Positions 9,537 to 18,977 of a stretch of DNA of 64,000 bases are shown one piece after another. Numbering within the stretch: the stretch's first letter is position 1; each line of letters begins with the position of its first letter. The DNA comes from Thermogutta terrifontis (lineage in GTDB: Bacteria; Planctomycetota; Planctomycetia; Pirellulales; Thermoguttaceae), in the NCBI RefSeq assembly GCF_002277955.1, contig NZ_CP018477.1, positions 4,051,206 to 4,115,205 on the forward strand, read 5' to 3'. The position numbers and the translations under genes are program-made. The notes under the pieces were generated by a model. It was given only the letters and a program-made list of their open reading frames with translations, had not been told where the DNA came from and did not search any database.

Positions 9537-12518
9537 ATGAAAAAACGGGCCCTCACTGGTTTCTGCATTTTTACGTTGCTGCTACCGTTGGCGGCATTTG
9601 GACTCAGTGGGTCAGTTCGAGGGGCTGAGCCGACTCGAATTGACTGGTCGGCGTGGCAGAAACTACCTCTGTTCGAGGACGGGCGTATCAAGCCGATGGA
9701 TACCTTTGCCCGCCGAATTGTTGAGAAGATCACTGGTCGGGTCAATCCCACGTTGGCGCCCCCGGCAGGATTGTCCGACAACGAGGCGATGCGAAAGCTG
9801 TTTCCCGACGGGCGGCCGAGAACCTGGTCGGCCCCCGAATTGGTGTTTAGCTGGTTGGTCGAGCCGGAAAAGTGGGAGAATGTTCCTTTCCTCGCGGCAA
9901 CGCATGAAACCTTGCGGAGCCAGTTGCTGGGCGTGCCGCTGACGGATGTATCCGGTCACCGCCTCAAGTACGTCACTCCGCAAGACGTCGAGAAGTCAGT
10001 CGCGTTTGAAAACTATCTGCGTGACCTGAGCCGGCGCCGCAAAGAGGTCGAAGATCGCGGTGGGCGTTTTCGCATGACGGGGTTAGATCTGCACGTCGCC
10101 AGGTTGTGGGATGCTTATGCCACGTACCGGCTGTTGACGTTCATCCCCCGACCGGACTCTCGCGTGGGTTTTTCGCCGCCAATTAAAGTTGTGCACCCGG
10201 TTCCCCGGCGAGTGGAACGCTTGGTTGATTTGTGGGAGAGTGTGCAGCCCCAGATAACGCAACTGGCAGAGATGGGAGCTCTCCGACTCGGTGAGGATGC
10301 TGGACAGACCCAATCAACCGATGATGCCGCACGGAATGGGAAAGAGGCTCAGCAGTTCGTGGAGGAAGTTGCTCGAGAATTCGCCGCGCTGAGCAACTCG
10401 ATCGACACGATTTCCGTGAGTGAGCTTGATCGCCGCGTAGCGAGTCTCCAGCCAAAAGTACGGCGAATCGCCCTGGAGTTGGAGTCTCTCCGTCATCGAG
10501 CATTTCAGGTCAACGTGCGGAGTGAGGGTGATGCCCAGCGATTGGATTCGCTTCGCAGTCAGCTCCGCTTGCTGGCGAGTCGCGTGCATACCGTTGCCCA
10601 GGAACTGGAGGCCCTGGGACCGATGATCTACGACACGGGAAGCGTCCCGAATGTGCTGCCAGCGATGATTCCGGCGTGCCTCTCCACAGAGACGCAAACG
10701 GGAGAACCGGTGTCGCCGTGGTTGAGCCTTTGGGCGGTGCTCTATGGATCGCCCGACGTGTTGCGTGGCTATGACCTGGCTAGGATAAAGCAAGCTCGCC
10801 AGTGGTTTGAAAAGGCGGCGGCTGCGTACCGATCCCATGATCCGGCAGAAACGGACAACGTTTCGCAAAGTCTGGCCCAGTTCGCCGGGCTTTTGGCGGA
10901 TCTTGGACGCTCTATAGAGCCAGAACGTCGCAAACTTCCCGTGGACGAGGCCCATCACGACTTGCTGGCGCAAACGGCCTATCCGCCTTCCGGGTATACG
11001 GATTTGGAAGTCTTTTATAACGCCTTCGACCCGTTCCGCTGGGCATGGATCACGAATCTTTGCGCGTTTGGAATTCTACTGCTTAGCGTCGGCCGCGTGC
11101 GCCGGGTAGCTTTATTTGTGGGGCTGGGTGTGTTGGTGTTGGCGCAGGTGATCACGGCTGTGGGATTTGGAATGCGGGTGGCCATTTCCGGTTGGGCGCC
11201 CGTGACAAACATGTTCGAGTCGATTGTTTTTGTGTCGTTCGTTATCGGGATTTTGGGGATCTGGTTTGTCGTCCAGCCGGTGCTTGGGGAAGCGGTGCGC
11301 CGTGCGTGGAGTTTTGTCTCGCTTCGCTTTGAGCCTTTGGCACGCATCGCGCCGGATGAGAATCTCGGTTCCGGAGTGATGGGAAGAGCAATTAAAGGGG
11401 GGATCGTCGCCGGACGGCTGATCCTCGGCGGGGTGCTGTTTTACTACTTGGCAGTTGTCCCGTACGACGTGGGCAAGAGTCGCGCCATGTTCGACCTGGT
11501 TCCGGAGATCACGCGATCCCTCGGCACACCATCCCTCACTTCGGTAGTCATGAATATTCTGGGATGGCTGGTGGGGATGTGTATTCTTCTGTGCATTGTG
11601 TGGCTGGCACCACGGTTCCTAGCGGCTGCCGCCGTCGCTGCTCTGTCCACGATTCCCGCAGCTCTTCGGGGACCTGAACTCCGTGCAAAGATCGACCATG
11701 TCGTCCAGCGGTCGCCGTTCGCCATAGCAGCAGCCGGCCTGGCGTTTCTGACCGCTGTCATTGCGTACTTTTCACCGGTTTGGGATAAGGGCATCGAAGC
11801 CCTCCAGCCCGTGTTGCGAGATCGGCTCTGGTTGTTTGCCCATGTGCTGACAGTCACGGCCGGCTACGGGGCCGGCCTCCTTGCCTGGGGACTGGGAAAC
11901 ATCGCCCTCGGTTACTATCTTTTTGGGCGTTACCGCTACCTTGAGCCGGGAGAACGTCGCTTGAGGGGAGAACGGCATCGGGCACAGGGAGGAACGACCA
12001 CCACGGCCGCATTTGTCGAGGCACCGGAGCCTTGCTACACCCTTGCTCAGTACATTTACAAATGTGTGCAGGTGGCGGTCATCCTGCTCACAGCCGGCAC
12101 AATCCTGGGGGGTGTTTGGGCAGATCGCGCCTGGGGCCGTTTCTGGGGATGGGACCCGAAAGAAGTCTGGGCGTTGATTTCCATTCTGGTTTACATGGCG
12201 CTTCTGCACGGTCGCTACGCAGGCTGGGTGAACACCTTTGGAATGGCTGCCGGCTCTGTGTTTGGTATGATCTCGGTAGTCTGGGCCTGGTACGGCACGA
12301 ATTTCCTCATGCCTGCTGGGCTTCATGCCTACGCGGGTGAGGGCAGCGGGGGTGGTCTCTATGTGGTGGCAGCCTTCACCGCAAACTTGCTTTTTGTTGG
12401 CTTGGCCTGGGCGAGGTACCGTCGAGAAACCCATCGCGAACAAATGACCCCGCAGACGAGGGGCGCCTCCGCTGGTGAACAGCATCGCAAGCCGCACGAG
12501 GTTGGGGCGGTTTCCTAA
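9537..12518 (+). CDS. ccsA: Cytochrome c biogenesis protein ResC/CcsA, long form
   Basis: From the ATG at 9537 the product is 993 residues. This start gives a normal signal peptide (MKKRALTGFCIFTLLLPLAAFG) preceded by GGGAG; the frame is also open from an ATG at 9513. Residues about 25-480 form a large periplasmic region (FEDGRIKPMDTFARRIVEKI) with a helical, probably coiled-coil part. The remaining half is a multi-helix CcsA core with PVTNMFESIVF, a loop HVLTVTAGYGAG, and the tryptophan-rich heme-handling motif WGWDPKEVWALIS at about 870. CcsA proteins are normally 300-400 residues, so the N-terminal extension is notable; such long ResC proteins are known in planctomycetes and Bacteroidetes. 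It completes the system II pair with ResB. Confidence 0.9.
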   Translation: MKKRALTGFCIFTLLLPLAAFGLSGSVRGAEPTRIDWSAWQKLPLFEDGRIKPMDTFARRIVEKITGRVNPTLAPPAGLSDNEAMRKLFPDGRPRTWSAPELVFSWLVEPEKWENVPFLAATHETLRSQLLGVPLTDVSGHRLKYVTPQDVEKSVAFENYLRDLSRRRKEVEDRGGRFRMTGLDLHVARLWDAYATYRLLTFIPRPDSRVGFSPPIKVVHPVPRRVERLVDLWESVQPQITQLAEMGALRLGEDAGQTQSTDDAARNGKEAQQFVEEVAREFAALSNSIDTISVSELDRRVASLQPKVRRIALELESLRHRAFQVNVRSEGDAQRLDSLRSQLRLLASRVHTVAQELEALGPMIYDTGSVPNVLPAMIPACLSTETQTGEPVSPWLSLWAVLYGSPDVLRGYDLARIKQARQWFEKAAAAYRSHDPAETDNVSQSLAQFAGLLADLGRSIEPERRKLPVDEAHHDLLAQTAYPPSGYTDLEVFYNAFDPFRWAWITNLCAFGILLLSVGRVRRVALFVGLGVLVLAQVITAVGFGMRVAISGWAPVTNMFESIVFVSFVIGILGIWFVVQPVLGEAVRRAWSFVSLRFEPLARIAPDENLGSGVMGRAIKGGIVAGRLILGGVLFYYLAVVPYDVGKSRAMFDLVPEITRSLGTPSLTSVVMNILGWLVGMCILLCIVWLAPRFLAAAAVAALSTIPAALRGPELRAKIDHVVQRSPFAIAAAGLAFLTAVIAYFSPVWDKGIEALQPVLRDRLWLFAHVLTVTAGYGAGLLAWGLGNIALGYYLFGRYRYLEPGERRLRGERHRAQGGTTTTAAFVEAPEPCYTLAQYIYKCVQVAVILLTAGTILGGVWADRAWGRFWGWDPKEVWALISILVYMALLHGRYAGWVNTFGMAAGSVFGMISVVWAWYGTNFLMPAGLHAYAGEGSGGGLYVVAAFTANLLFVGLAWARYRRETHREQMTPQTRGASAGEQHRKPHEVGAVS

Positions 12519-12630
12519 AGCTGACACGTGGAGTTCAGTTGCAGCGGGAAGCCGCCTGGCGGAACGTCCAGTCGGGCACGGATAAAGTCCCGTGAAGTTC
12601 GGTGTGTCGTCGGTCGCTTCTGCTGGCCAT

Positions 12631-14190
12631 TCACCGCCCCCAAGATGACCCGGGCTCTCCCGACCTGGTCATTGCCTGTTGCAAAACCCAACCCCACGGA
12701 ATTCGTGAACCCAACGCCTCACCGTTGAGGGCCAGGACTGGAAGACCCTGCCAGCGGGCAACGATCCACGAGCTATCGCTCTCCGCTGAGGGCAGGAGCC
12801 GAATGCCATCGGCGTCCCAACTCACCCGCAGATCAAAAGAATCGAACGGAATACCGTCCCTGACGGAGAGTTTTCCGGTGTTCTCCCCTTCGAATGGTTG
12901 TTCTTCATCAATGAAGGGGAAGAATCCTGCTGCGGGGCGTTCTGTCACCTGGTTCCCGTCCTCAGATGAGCCAGGCGCACCATACTCCGTGAAAAGGACA
13001 CGACCCGGCCAAAAAACACCCTCTTCGAGCGAACCCGGCGTTGCGAACCACCGTTCTAAAAGTGCGCCCGTTGTGATTGCCTGGTCAGTCCTGAGCCATC
13101 CCGTCTCAAGGTGGATGAGGTAATCAGCGAAGGTTAACCTGTCATCAATCGCTTCCATACGCAGGATGTCCAACCTGCCCGATTGATGAGGAATTCCCCC
13201 GAGTATTCCACTGATGCCCGGGGATGCGTCGCGCCACGCTGATTGACCGGCGACAGCGACATGCCATTGAATCCTTCCCGGGGCAACTAGGGTGCCGGAG
13301 CTGACAATGTTTCCGAAAAAGCTAAGCTCTTTCAGTTGAAATAAGCCACCGAGAGCGAATGCTACGGTAGGACCCGCGAGGGCGAACGTCCCTCCGCGTT
13401 CTTTCGGCTGCCAGTACACTTGGGCTCTCTCCATGGCTATGGGAAGCCACGGCTCAACGAGAAAAAACGGAAGTGGGGCGTTGACGGCGAGACGTTCCGA
13501 AATCCCTTCGCGAGTTCCCAACAGACTCCACTCGAGGAGTGCAGTGGCGAGGGCGGGCATGCTCTGCGAATCGGGCGACTCGGCGGAGCCGCGGGGCGGT
13601 GCGTCCGCTACCCTGGCACTGCCACTCTTGTCGAACAATCTGACGTGAAGCGTGCTTGCGGTGGGATCACACTCAGCCTCGAGCCGTCCTCTCCAAACGG
13701 CGGTGCTCGGAATTTGCAGATTCGTTTCGCTCCGGGCACCATGTGGCGCATGCTGGCTTTTTCCGTTCTGAAGGACGAGTTCCTGGCACGAAACAGAAAT
13801 CCGGCGCCGCCCTGTGAGAGTGAATATGCGGTATTCGAGGGCTTGCCGGAGGAGGTTCAGGCCGTCGCAGGTCATCACGGCTTGGTCGACCAACCAGATT
13901 TCTTCCTCGGAGTGGGACGTTACCGTGAGAGTGCTCGCCTGGAACGCGGAAATGCGTGTACACGGGTCAATAAGGCATACGTTTTTTAAGCGCAGGACAC
14001 CCGGCCGGGGACGTTCCACTGAACCAATTTGGACATTTGTGCCGAAGAGCAGGGCCAGGCGATCGGCGAATGGCAAGGTGGAGGACGCGGTCCTGGTCAT
14101 CCACGCGCTGGTGCAAATGACGAGGGTAGGAATTATCCAGACGAAAAGGAGGCTGCTCGCCAGCACCTTCTTGACGAGGGTGTTCTTCAT
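12631..14190 (-). CDS. Membrane-anchored hypothetical protein, weakly AsmA-like
   Basis: The protein has 519 residues, from an ATG with a strong AAGGAGG site upstream. Residues 5-32 form a signal anchor (VLASSLLFVWIIPTLVICTS). The next segment (GVLRLKNVCLIDPCTRIS, about 60-80) resembles the start of AsmA/TamB-type proteins, where a layered beta structure follows a membrane anchor. No catalytic motif is seen. The gene stops 54 bases after chorismate synthase on the same strand, in the order aroC then this gene, so they may share a transcript. An envelope role is inference only. It converges on the resC gene. Confidence 0.65.
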   Translation of the reverse strand: MKNTLVKKVLASSLLFVWIIPTLVICTSAWMTRTASSTLPFADRLALLFGTNVQIGSVERPRPGVLRLKNVCLIDPCTRISAFQASTLTVTSHSEEEIWLVDQAVMTCDGLNLLRQALEYRIFTLTGRRRISVSCQELVLQNGKSQHAPHGARSETNLQIPSTAVWRGRLEAECDPTASTLHVRLFDKSGSARVADAPPRGSAESPDSQSMPALATALLEWSLLGTREGISERLAVNAPLPFFLVEPWLPIAMERAQVYWQPKERGGTFALAGPTVAFALGGLFQLKELSFFGNIVSSGTLVAPGRIQWHVAVAGQSAWRDASPGISGILGGIPHQSGRLDILRMEAIDDRLTFADYLIHLETGWLRTDQAITTGALLERWFATPGSLEEGVFWPGRVLFTEYGAPGSSEDGNQVTERPAAGFFPFIDEEQPFEGENTGKLSVRDGIPFDSFDLRVSWDADGIRLLPSAESDSSWIVARWQGLPVLALNGEALGSRIPWGWVLQQAMTRSGEPGSSWGR

Positions 14191-14243
14191 AATTGGCCTC
14201 CTTGCCCTGCCGTTTCCAGCTCCCTGTGAAGTTCCCGGCCGTA

Positions 14244-15416
14244 TTAGTGAGGAACCTCCGGGTGCTCCCCCAGTTGCAGCCGTTCGCGGACCATCTTTTC
14301 AAACAGTTGCATGCGCTGCTGGATTTCCTCGATATGGTCGCCACCGAACTTCTCGATCACGGCGGCAGCAATTTCAAAGGCCACGACGTTTTCCACGATC
14401 ACGCTGGCAGCAGAAATCGCACAGACGTCGCTCCGCTCGTAGGCTGCCTGCTCTGGCTGCTTGGTTCGCAGATTCACCGATTCCAGAGGCCGAGCGAGGG
14501 TGCTGATCGGTTTCATCGCGGCGCGGACAACCACCGGTTGACCATTGGTCATTCCCGCTTCAAGGCCTCCCGCATTGTTGGTTGGCCGAACGAACCCGAA
14601 GCACCGTTCGTGGATTCGCGCAGGATCAAACCGGATGGGGTCGTGGACCTCGGAGCCGAAGCGACGGGCAGCCTCGAAACCCAGTCCAATCTCGACCCCC
14701 TTGATTGCCTGAATCGCCATGACGGCTGCCGCCAGCCGGCCGTCTAATTTCCGATCCCACTGAGCATGGGTACCCAGCCCAAAAGGCAGGTTTTCCACGC
14801 GGACTTCCACAATTCCCCCCAGCGTGTCGCCACGTTTTTGGCAGGCGTCGATAAGCTGTTTGGCCTCGGGGTCCTTTTCTGGGCAAAGGGAATACAGTTC
14901 ACTGCCGTCTCGAATGCTGCGAAGTTCTGCCAGCGTTCCCGACCGAGGGGGCAGTTGCACTGGTCCAATCTGGACGACGTAACCCAAAACGTCGATTTGG
15001 AGCGCGGATAGGAGTTGGCGGGCAAGAGCGCCAGCAGCGACCCGGCCGACCGTCTCTCGAGCACTCGCTCGCTCGAGTATCCCCCGGATGGAGGAGTGGT
15101 ACTTGATACTACCGCTGAGATCGCCATGGCCAGGTCGAGGCCGATCTAGGTCCTCCATCTTCTCGATTTTGTAATCCCGATTGGGCACCCAAATGGCAAT
15201 CGGACTTCCCAGGGTTACACCTCGCCACGTCCCGCTGAGAATTTCGGCCTCGTCCTTTTCAATCCGTTGCCGGCCGCCGCGACCATATCCCCCCTGCCGC
15301 CGAGCGAGTTCCTGATTGATGACCGTCACATCGATTGATATTCCGGCGGGAAACCCGTCCACTAGCGCCAAAATGCCTTTCCCGTGAGATTCACCGGCGG
15401 TCCAGTACCTTAGCAT
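14244..15416 (-). CDS. aroC: Chorismate synthase
   Basis: The enzyme converts 5-enolpyruvylshikimate-3-phosphate to chorismate, the last step of the shikimate pathway, using reduced FMN. Signature segments are present: GESHGKGILALVDGFPAG at the N-terminus, RRQGGYGRGGRQRIEKDE, RPGHGDLSG and RASARETVGRVAAG. I place the start at the ATG at 15416 (MLRYWTAGESHG), where the family normally begins, giving 390 residues; an in-frame extension to 15467 adds 17 residues with no homology value. No other aro genes are nearby, as is usual where the pathway is dispersed. Confidence 0.95.
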   Translation of the reverse strand: MLRYWTAGESHGKGILALVDGFPAGISIDVTVINQELARRQGGYGRGGRQRIEKDEAEILSGTWRGVTLGSPIAIWVPNRDYKIEKMEDLDRPRPGHGDLSGSIKYHSSIRGILERASARETVGRVAAGALARQLLSALQIDVLGYVVQIGPVQLPPRSGTLAELRSIRDGSELYSLCPEKDPEAKQLIDACQKRGDTLGGIVEVRVENLPFGLGTHAQWDRKLDGRLAAAVMAIQAIKGVEIGLGFEAARRFGSEVHDPIRFDPARIHERCFGFVRPTNNAGGLEAGMTNGQPVVVRAAMKPISTLARPLESVNLRTKQPEQAAYERSDVCAISAASVIVENVVAFEIAAAVIEKFGGDHIEEIQQRMQLFEKMVRERLQLGEHPEVPH

Positions 15417-15910
15417 AGTGATATTCTTGCTGATATGGATCGAGTTATTCTGAGAGAAATAAACCAATTAGCTAGACTGCGTCAGTGCGGCAACTAAGGG
15501 CGTCTAGCCTATTCTGATCAACCTAATCAACTTGCACGCTGGAGCAGCTAATCGCGACGCAACCATGGCACGGAAATTTGCCATTCTGCCAGCATTTTAT
15601 CCGAAACATCTCGGAAGTCCCAGGCCAAAGGAGTTGTCGATCTCAGAACGTCAGCTCCTAAAAATTCCGAGCCGGAGGCAACAAGGGATTTCTCTCAGCC
15701 ATTTGCTTCACAAGCGGGAATAACTGCCCGTGCTGAAGTGTCCGATTAGATAGGGGCGATCAGAGCGGCTGCTGGTGAGCATCCGTCAAACGCAATCCCG
15801 CTTGACCAGTGGTCATGGCGGGCAACCCAAAAACTGTTTCCCGCAAAACAGGGGGCAGAGGGGCAACCGAGTATCCGGCGAATACCATCAAAGCGCGGAG
15901 TAACCCAACT
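15417..15910. other. Intergenic region between divergent genes
   Basis: This 494-base spacer lies between chorismate synthase (minus) and the DUF2784 gene (plus). A 63-codon frame at 15532-15723 has no ribosome site or recognisable protein features and is not called. No structured element stands out. Confidence 0.5.
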
Positions 15911-16342
15911 ATGGCAATTTACGGCTATCTTGCCGACCTTGTTGTGACACTGCACCTCGCTTACGTGCTCACAGTGATCGTCTTGCTTGTTCTTATTCCG
16001 GTGGGCAGGTTTTTGAACTGGAACTGGGTAAGATGGTTCTGGCTCCGCGTCGTCCATTTATTGATGATCGGGATAGTAGCCTTTCAGGCGTGGATCGGAG
16101 TCATCTGTCCCCTCACCCATCTGGAGAACTACCTTCGCTCCCTCGCCGGACAGGAGACCTACTCTGGGACATTTGTCGGTCGGCTGGTGGAATCGCTTCT
16201 GTATTACGAGTGCCCGAGCTGGGTCTTCTTAGTAGCCTATACGAGTGTGGCACTTTTGACCGCGCTCACCCTCATTCTCGTCCCGCCAATCCTTCCCGCG
16301 TGGCTGAGGCTTTCCGATCACCGGCCTGCCCTGAGGCATTGA
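15911..16342 (+). CDS. DUF2784 family membrane protein
   Basis: From the ATG at 15911 (MAIYGYLADLVVTLHLAYVL) the protein is 143 residues; the longer in-frame start at 15809 adds a hydrophilic stretch not typical of the family. Four transmembrane helices are visible. The family pattern is present: a histidine in the first helix, RVVHLLMIGIVAFQAW, then CPLTHLENYLR and an AGQETYSGTF loop. The function of DUF2784 proteins is unknown. The gene converges on the toroid-methyltransferase gene, with stops 36 bases apart. Confidence 0.85.
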   Translation: MAIYGYLADLVVTLHLAYVLTVIVLLVLIPVGRFLNWNWVRWFWLRVVHLLMIGIVAFQAWIGVICPLTHLENYLRSLAGQETYSGTFVGRLVESLLYYECPSWVFLVAYTSVALLTALTLILVPPILPAWLRLSDHRPALRH

Positions 16343-16377
16343 AATGCAGAATGTGTTGGATACGCGCCGCACTTCTG

Positions 16378-18009
16378 TCACGATCGCGGCATTTTTGTCG
16401 CACTAATGGCCGCGTAAGACCTGCTGGAAAAAGTTCCGCCCGATACAACAAACGTTTCCGCATGCGTCTGCTGGCAGGTTTCACGTAATAGCTTTTCGAC
16501 CTGCTGGAGGGTCACAGGCTCGGCCCATGGACTTTCCGGGCAAAGGCGCCCTTTTGCGACCGGTTCGATAATAAGCAGGCGACCCCCGGGACGGAGAATT
16601 CTGACCACCTCGAGAAGAGCCTGTTGGGGTAATAGAACATCGGCGAGTGTGTCGACCATGAGCACCCCGTGAAATGCCGCCTCTGGTACGGGGACGCGAA
16701 GAAGGCTGCCCTCGACGGTTTTGATCCCTTTTGGCACCCGCTCAAGGGCTTCAGGCAAGAAATCAATCCCCACCCACCGCAACTGCGGAAACCAGCTTGC
16801 CAAATAGCGCAAATAGCGGCCGGTTCCGCAGCCCAGGTCGGCCACAAACGCACCAGCGGGCAGCCCCTGTGCCCAACTCCTGGCTTTTTGCAATCGGGGA
16901 TCTGAAGCGTCTAAGGGGACCTCTTCGCGAAGCTTAGCGTGGGCAAAACATCGGACACGCCAAAGTGTGGCATCTAGGTAGTATTTGAGCGCCAGTGGAT
17001 CTTCTTCTTGATCCCTGTTTGTACCAGCGTTTACCGTTGCCGGAAGAGATCCATGCGGCATCAGATGGCGCTGCAAAAACCGCATGGCGTTTTCCCCCCG
17101 CGCCTGATTGTACAAACGAAACCAAATGAGGGCGGCTTGGGCCACCGTGGAAAGGTGCACCACACGCTGGCCTTCGCGCTCCGGGAGGGCTCCTGAAGCC
17201 AATTGGAGTCGATCCATTGTCTCGACCAGCGGAAGTGCCTCCTGTCGACGGTTCCACTCCAGGTACAGGAAGGCTCGCCGGACGAGAGCGGCGGTCGTTT
17301 CCGGTTGACTGTGGCGGTGTCCATGGGTCAACCAGTAGTCGATCCCCCGAAGGGCCGCCGTCGTCCAATCGGTGTCGGGCCAGCGACGTCCCGCGCGGAG
17401 AAGGGGGGTGAGGTCTGGAGGTTCCCGAAACGGATCAGCGCCCTCGTAATTCCAGCTTCTCGTCTTGGGTGGAACGACACGCCCCTCCCCACCAATCCAT
17501 TGACGAAGAAATTGAGCGGCCTTTTGCGCGCAGGACTCAAATTGGGCCAGTTCCGGCAGACACGCAAGCCACGCCCGAAGGGCCGCCGCCGTTACCGTAA
17601 AAACCGCTTCCGGTGCCCGGGATTCCGACACGGACCCATCCGCAAGCTGGCGTGCTTCCAGCCACCTCGCCGTTCGCCAGGCTGCCTCCCGCTGCCCATA
17701 CTCCATGAGCGTCTCGGTTGCGAGCCCGGCCAGCGTCACCACCGTGTGGGGAGCGCTACCTCGGTCTGCCCATTGCTGGCAGTGGTGTTGAAGTCTCTCG
17801 AGAGTTGTGGCCACCGTCACCGCGCGGCCACCAAGAAAGCCGAACAAGCGCCCGAGCCAGCTTGTATGCCGGTGGGGCTTTTCTACCGCTGCAGGCAATG
17901 TTTCGGGGGATTCGCCGTTAGCCATCACACCGTCAGTATCCACTAATAGCTTGCATCGTGTGCACCGGATGTGCCGCAGATCGGACGATGGCAAATCTTC
18001 AGCCAACAA
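16378..18009 (-). CDS. Helical-toroid (terpenoid-cyclase-like) domain fused to SAM methyltransferase
   Basis: The 543-residue product has two parts. Residues about 75-360 contain repeats of helical pairs with ARQLADGSVSESRAPEAVF, typical of alpha/alpha-toroid (squalene cyclase/prenyltransferase-like) folds. Residues about 395-520 are a class I methyltransferase: AFVADLGCGTGRYLRYLA binds SAM, followed by WVGIDFLPEAL, a DTLADVLLP segment and ILRPGGRLLIIEP. The N-terminus has a small CxxC pair (IRCTRC). The frame opens with TTG codons at 18009/18006 after a TAG, and the first ATG is at 17925, so the start is uncertain. The substrate is unknown. The two-domain arrangement is the interesting part. 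Confidence 0.8.
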   Translation of the reverse strand: MLAEDLPSSDLRHIRCTRCKLLVDTDGVMANGESPETLPAAVEKPHRHTSWLGRLFGFLGGRAVTVATTLERLQHHCQQWADRGSAPHTVVTLAGLATETLMEYGQREAAWRTARWLEARQLADGSVSESRAPEAVFTVTAAALRAWLACLPELAQFESCAQKAAQFLRQWIGGEGRVVPPKTRSWNYEGADPFREPPDLTPLLRAGRRWPDTDWTTAALRGIDYWLTHGHRHSQPETTAALVRRAFLYLEWNRRQEALPLVETMDRLQLASGALPEREGQRVVHLSTVAQAALIWFRLYNQARGENAMRFLQRHLMPHGSLPATVNAGTNRDQEEDPLALKYYLDATLWRVRCFAHAKLREEVPLDASDPRLQKARSWAQGLPAGAFVADLGCGTGRYLRYLASWFPQLRWVGIDFLPEALERVPKGIKTVEGSLLRVPVPEAAFHGVLMVDTLADVLLPQQALLEVVRILRPGGRLLIIEPVAKGRLCPESPWAEPVTLQQVEKLLRETCQQTHAETFVVSGGTFSSRSYAAISATKMPRS

Positions 18010-18298
18010 CGCTTTGATTCGCCGCCATTGCGCCTAACTGAAATAAGCGACGATCCGGATTTCACTCTTTCCAGGAGGTGTCGGACTCCGGAGTGCCTGG
18101 TCCTGGCTTCTGTGGGATCCCGTCCCATGAAGCGTCAGTCGCCGCATGGTCAGTAATGAGCCCCTCTCGCCAGGATCGCTGATCACTTTTCCGTCAAATT
18201 GCTCTTTGCGCGATCCCTCTCGATGCATATGATAAACACAGCAAAAAGGCGTCACAATCGGTGAAACCCGCACCGCTGCTGCCAGGGAAAGAAGGACC

Positions 18299-18901
18299 AT
18301 GAACGACTGGCAGAACGAAACGCAATCCGCTCCGCAGCTAGAAGGCCGCGCGAAAAGCTGGGTCATCCGTTTGGCCATTGTTGCCGTTCTGATCTTGCTC
18401 GCCATTGCCGGACTGGCCGTTGCCGGTCTAATGTTTCTTGCCCGGCTCGGCGGTGAGCCACTCCATCTGGCCCTGGAAACCCTTCGCAAAGACCAGACGG
18501 TGGTTTCCCGTTTAGGGGAGCCGATCCAGATGGCAAGTTGGTTTCCGGTGGGCAGCGTCAGGGTCAGTGGCGAGCGAGGGAACGCTAATCTAACCTTCCG
18601 GGTTAAGGGTTCGCGAGAACAAGCAGTCGTCAATGTTGTTGCCCAGAGAATTGCCGGAAAGTGGGGGCTTACCACGCTGGAAGTGAAGTATTCGAACGGA
18701 GAACGGCAGTTGGTTGACTTGAGTGAGCAGGCGGACAAAGAGCTTGAGGCCCCGAAGTGGACTCCTCCGGCTGCTTCGCCTGCCGTCCCCCAGAGCCCGG
18801 ATCAAGGGGATAAATCTTCGCCATCGGAGGAAACTCCCCCAAATGTTTCGATTCCCGCCCCATCCGTGGAGATAAAGATTCCCGAGCCACCGCAGAAATG
18901 A
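18299..18901 (+). CDS. Coa1-like membrane-anchored protein
   Basis: The protein has 200 residues, from an ATG preceded by AAAGAAGGACC. A transmembrane helix at about residues 22-50 (WVIRLAIVAVLILLAIAGLA) is followed by a domain (about 53-145) with the pattern LRKDQTVVSRLGEPI, then SGERGNANLTFRVKGS and GKWGLTTLEVKYSNG. This layout resembles Coa1/Tim21-type domains, known in mitochondria for cytochrome oxidase assembly and also found in bacteria with unclear roles. The C-terminal 55 residues are Pro/Ser-rich and probably unstructured. No oxidase genes are nearby, so a role in oxidase assembly is not supported by context. Confidence 0.7.
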   Translation: MNDWQNETQSAPQLEGRAKSWVIRLAIVAVLILLAIAGLAVAGLMFLARLGGEPLHLALETLRKDQTVVSRLGEPIQMASWFPVGSVRVSGERGNANLTFRVKGSREQAVVNVVAQRIAGKWGLTTLEVKYSNGERQLVDLSEQADKELEAPKWTPPAASPAVPQSPDQGDKSSPSEETPPNVSIPAPSVEIKIPEPPQK

Positions 18902-18977
18902 GCATCCCCTGCACCGGGGAAAAACAGATAGCTTATGGGGCGGTAACTGCCACGTCGAAACCATCGTGTTTCCGTTT

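Noticed and set aside
15532-15723. 63-codon frame upstream of the DUF2784 gene
   Set aside because: No ribosome site or recognisable segment; composition looks random.
18902-18930. Hairpin TCCCC/GGGGA near the end of the Coa1-like gene
   Set aside because: Five base pairs only, and the flanking run is A on the plus strand and lies before the stem on the minus strand, so it does not fit a terminator in either direction.
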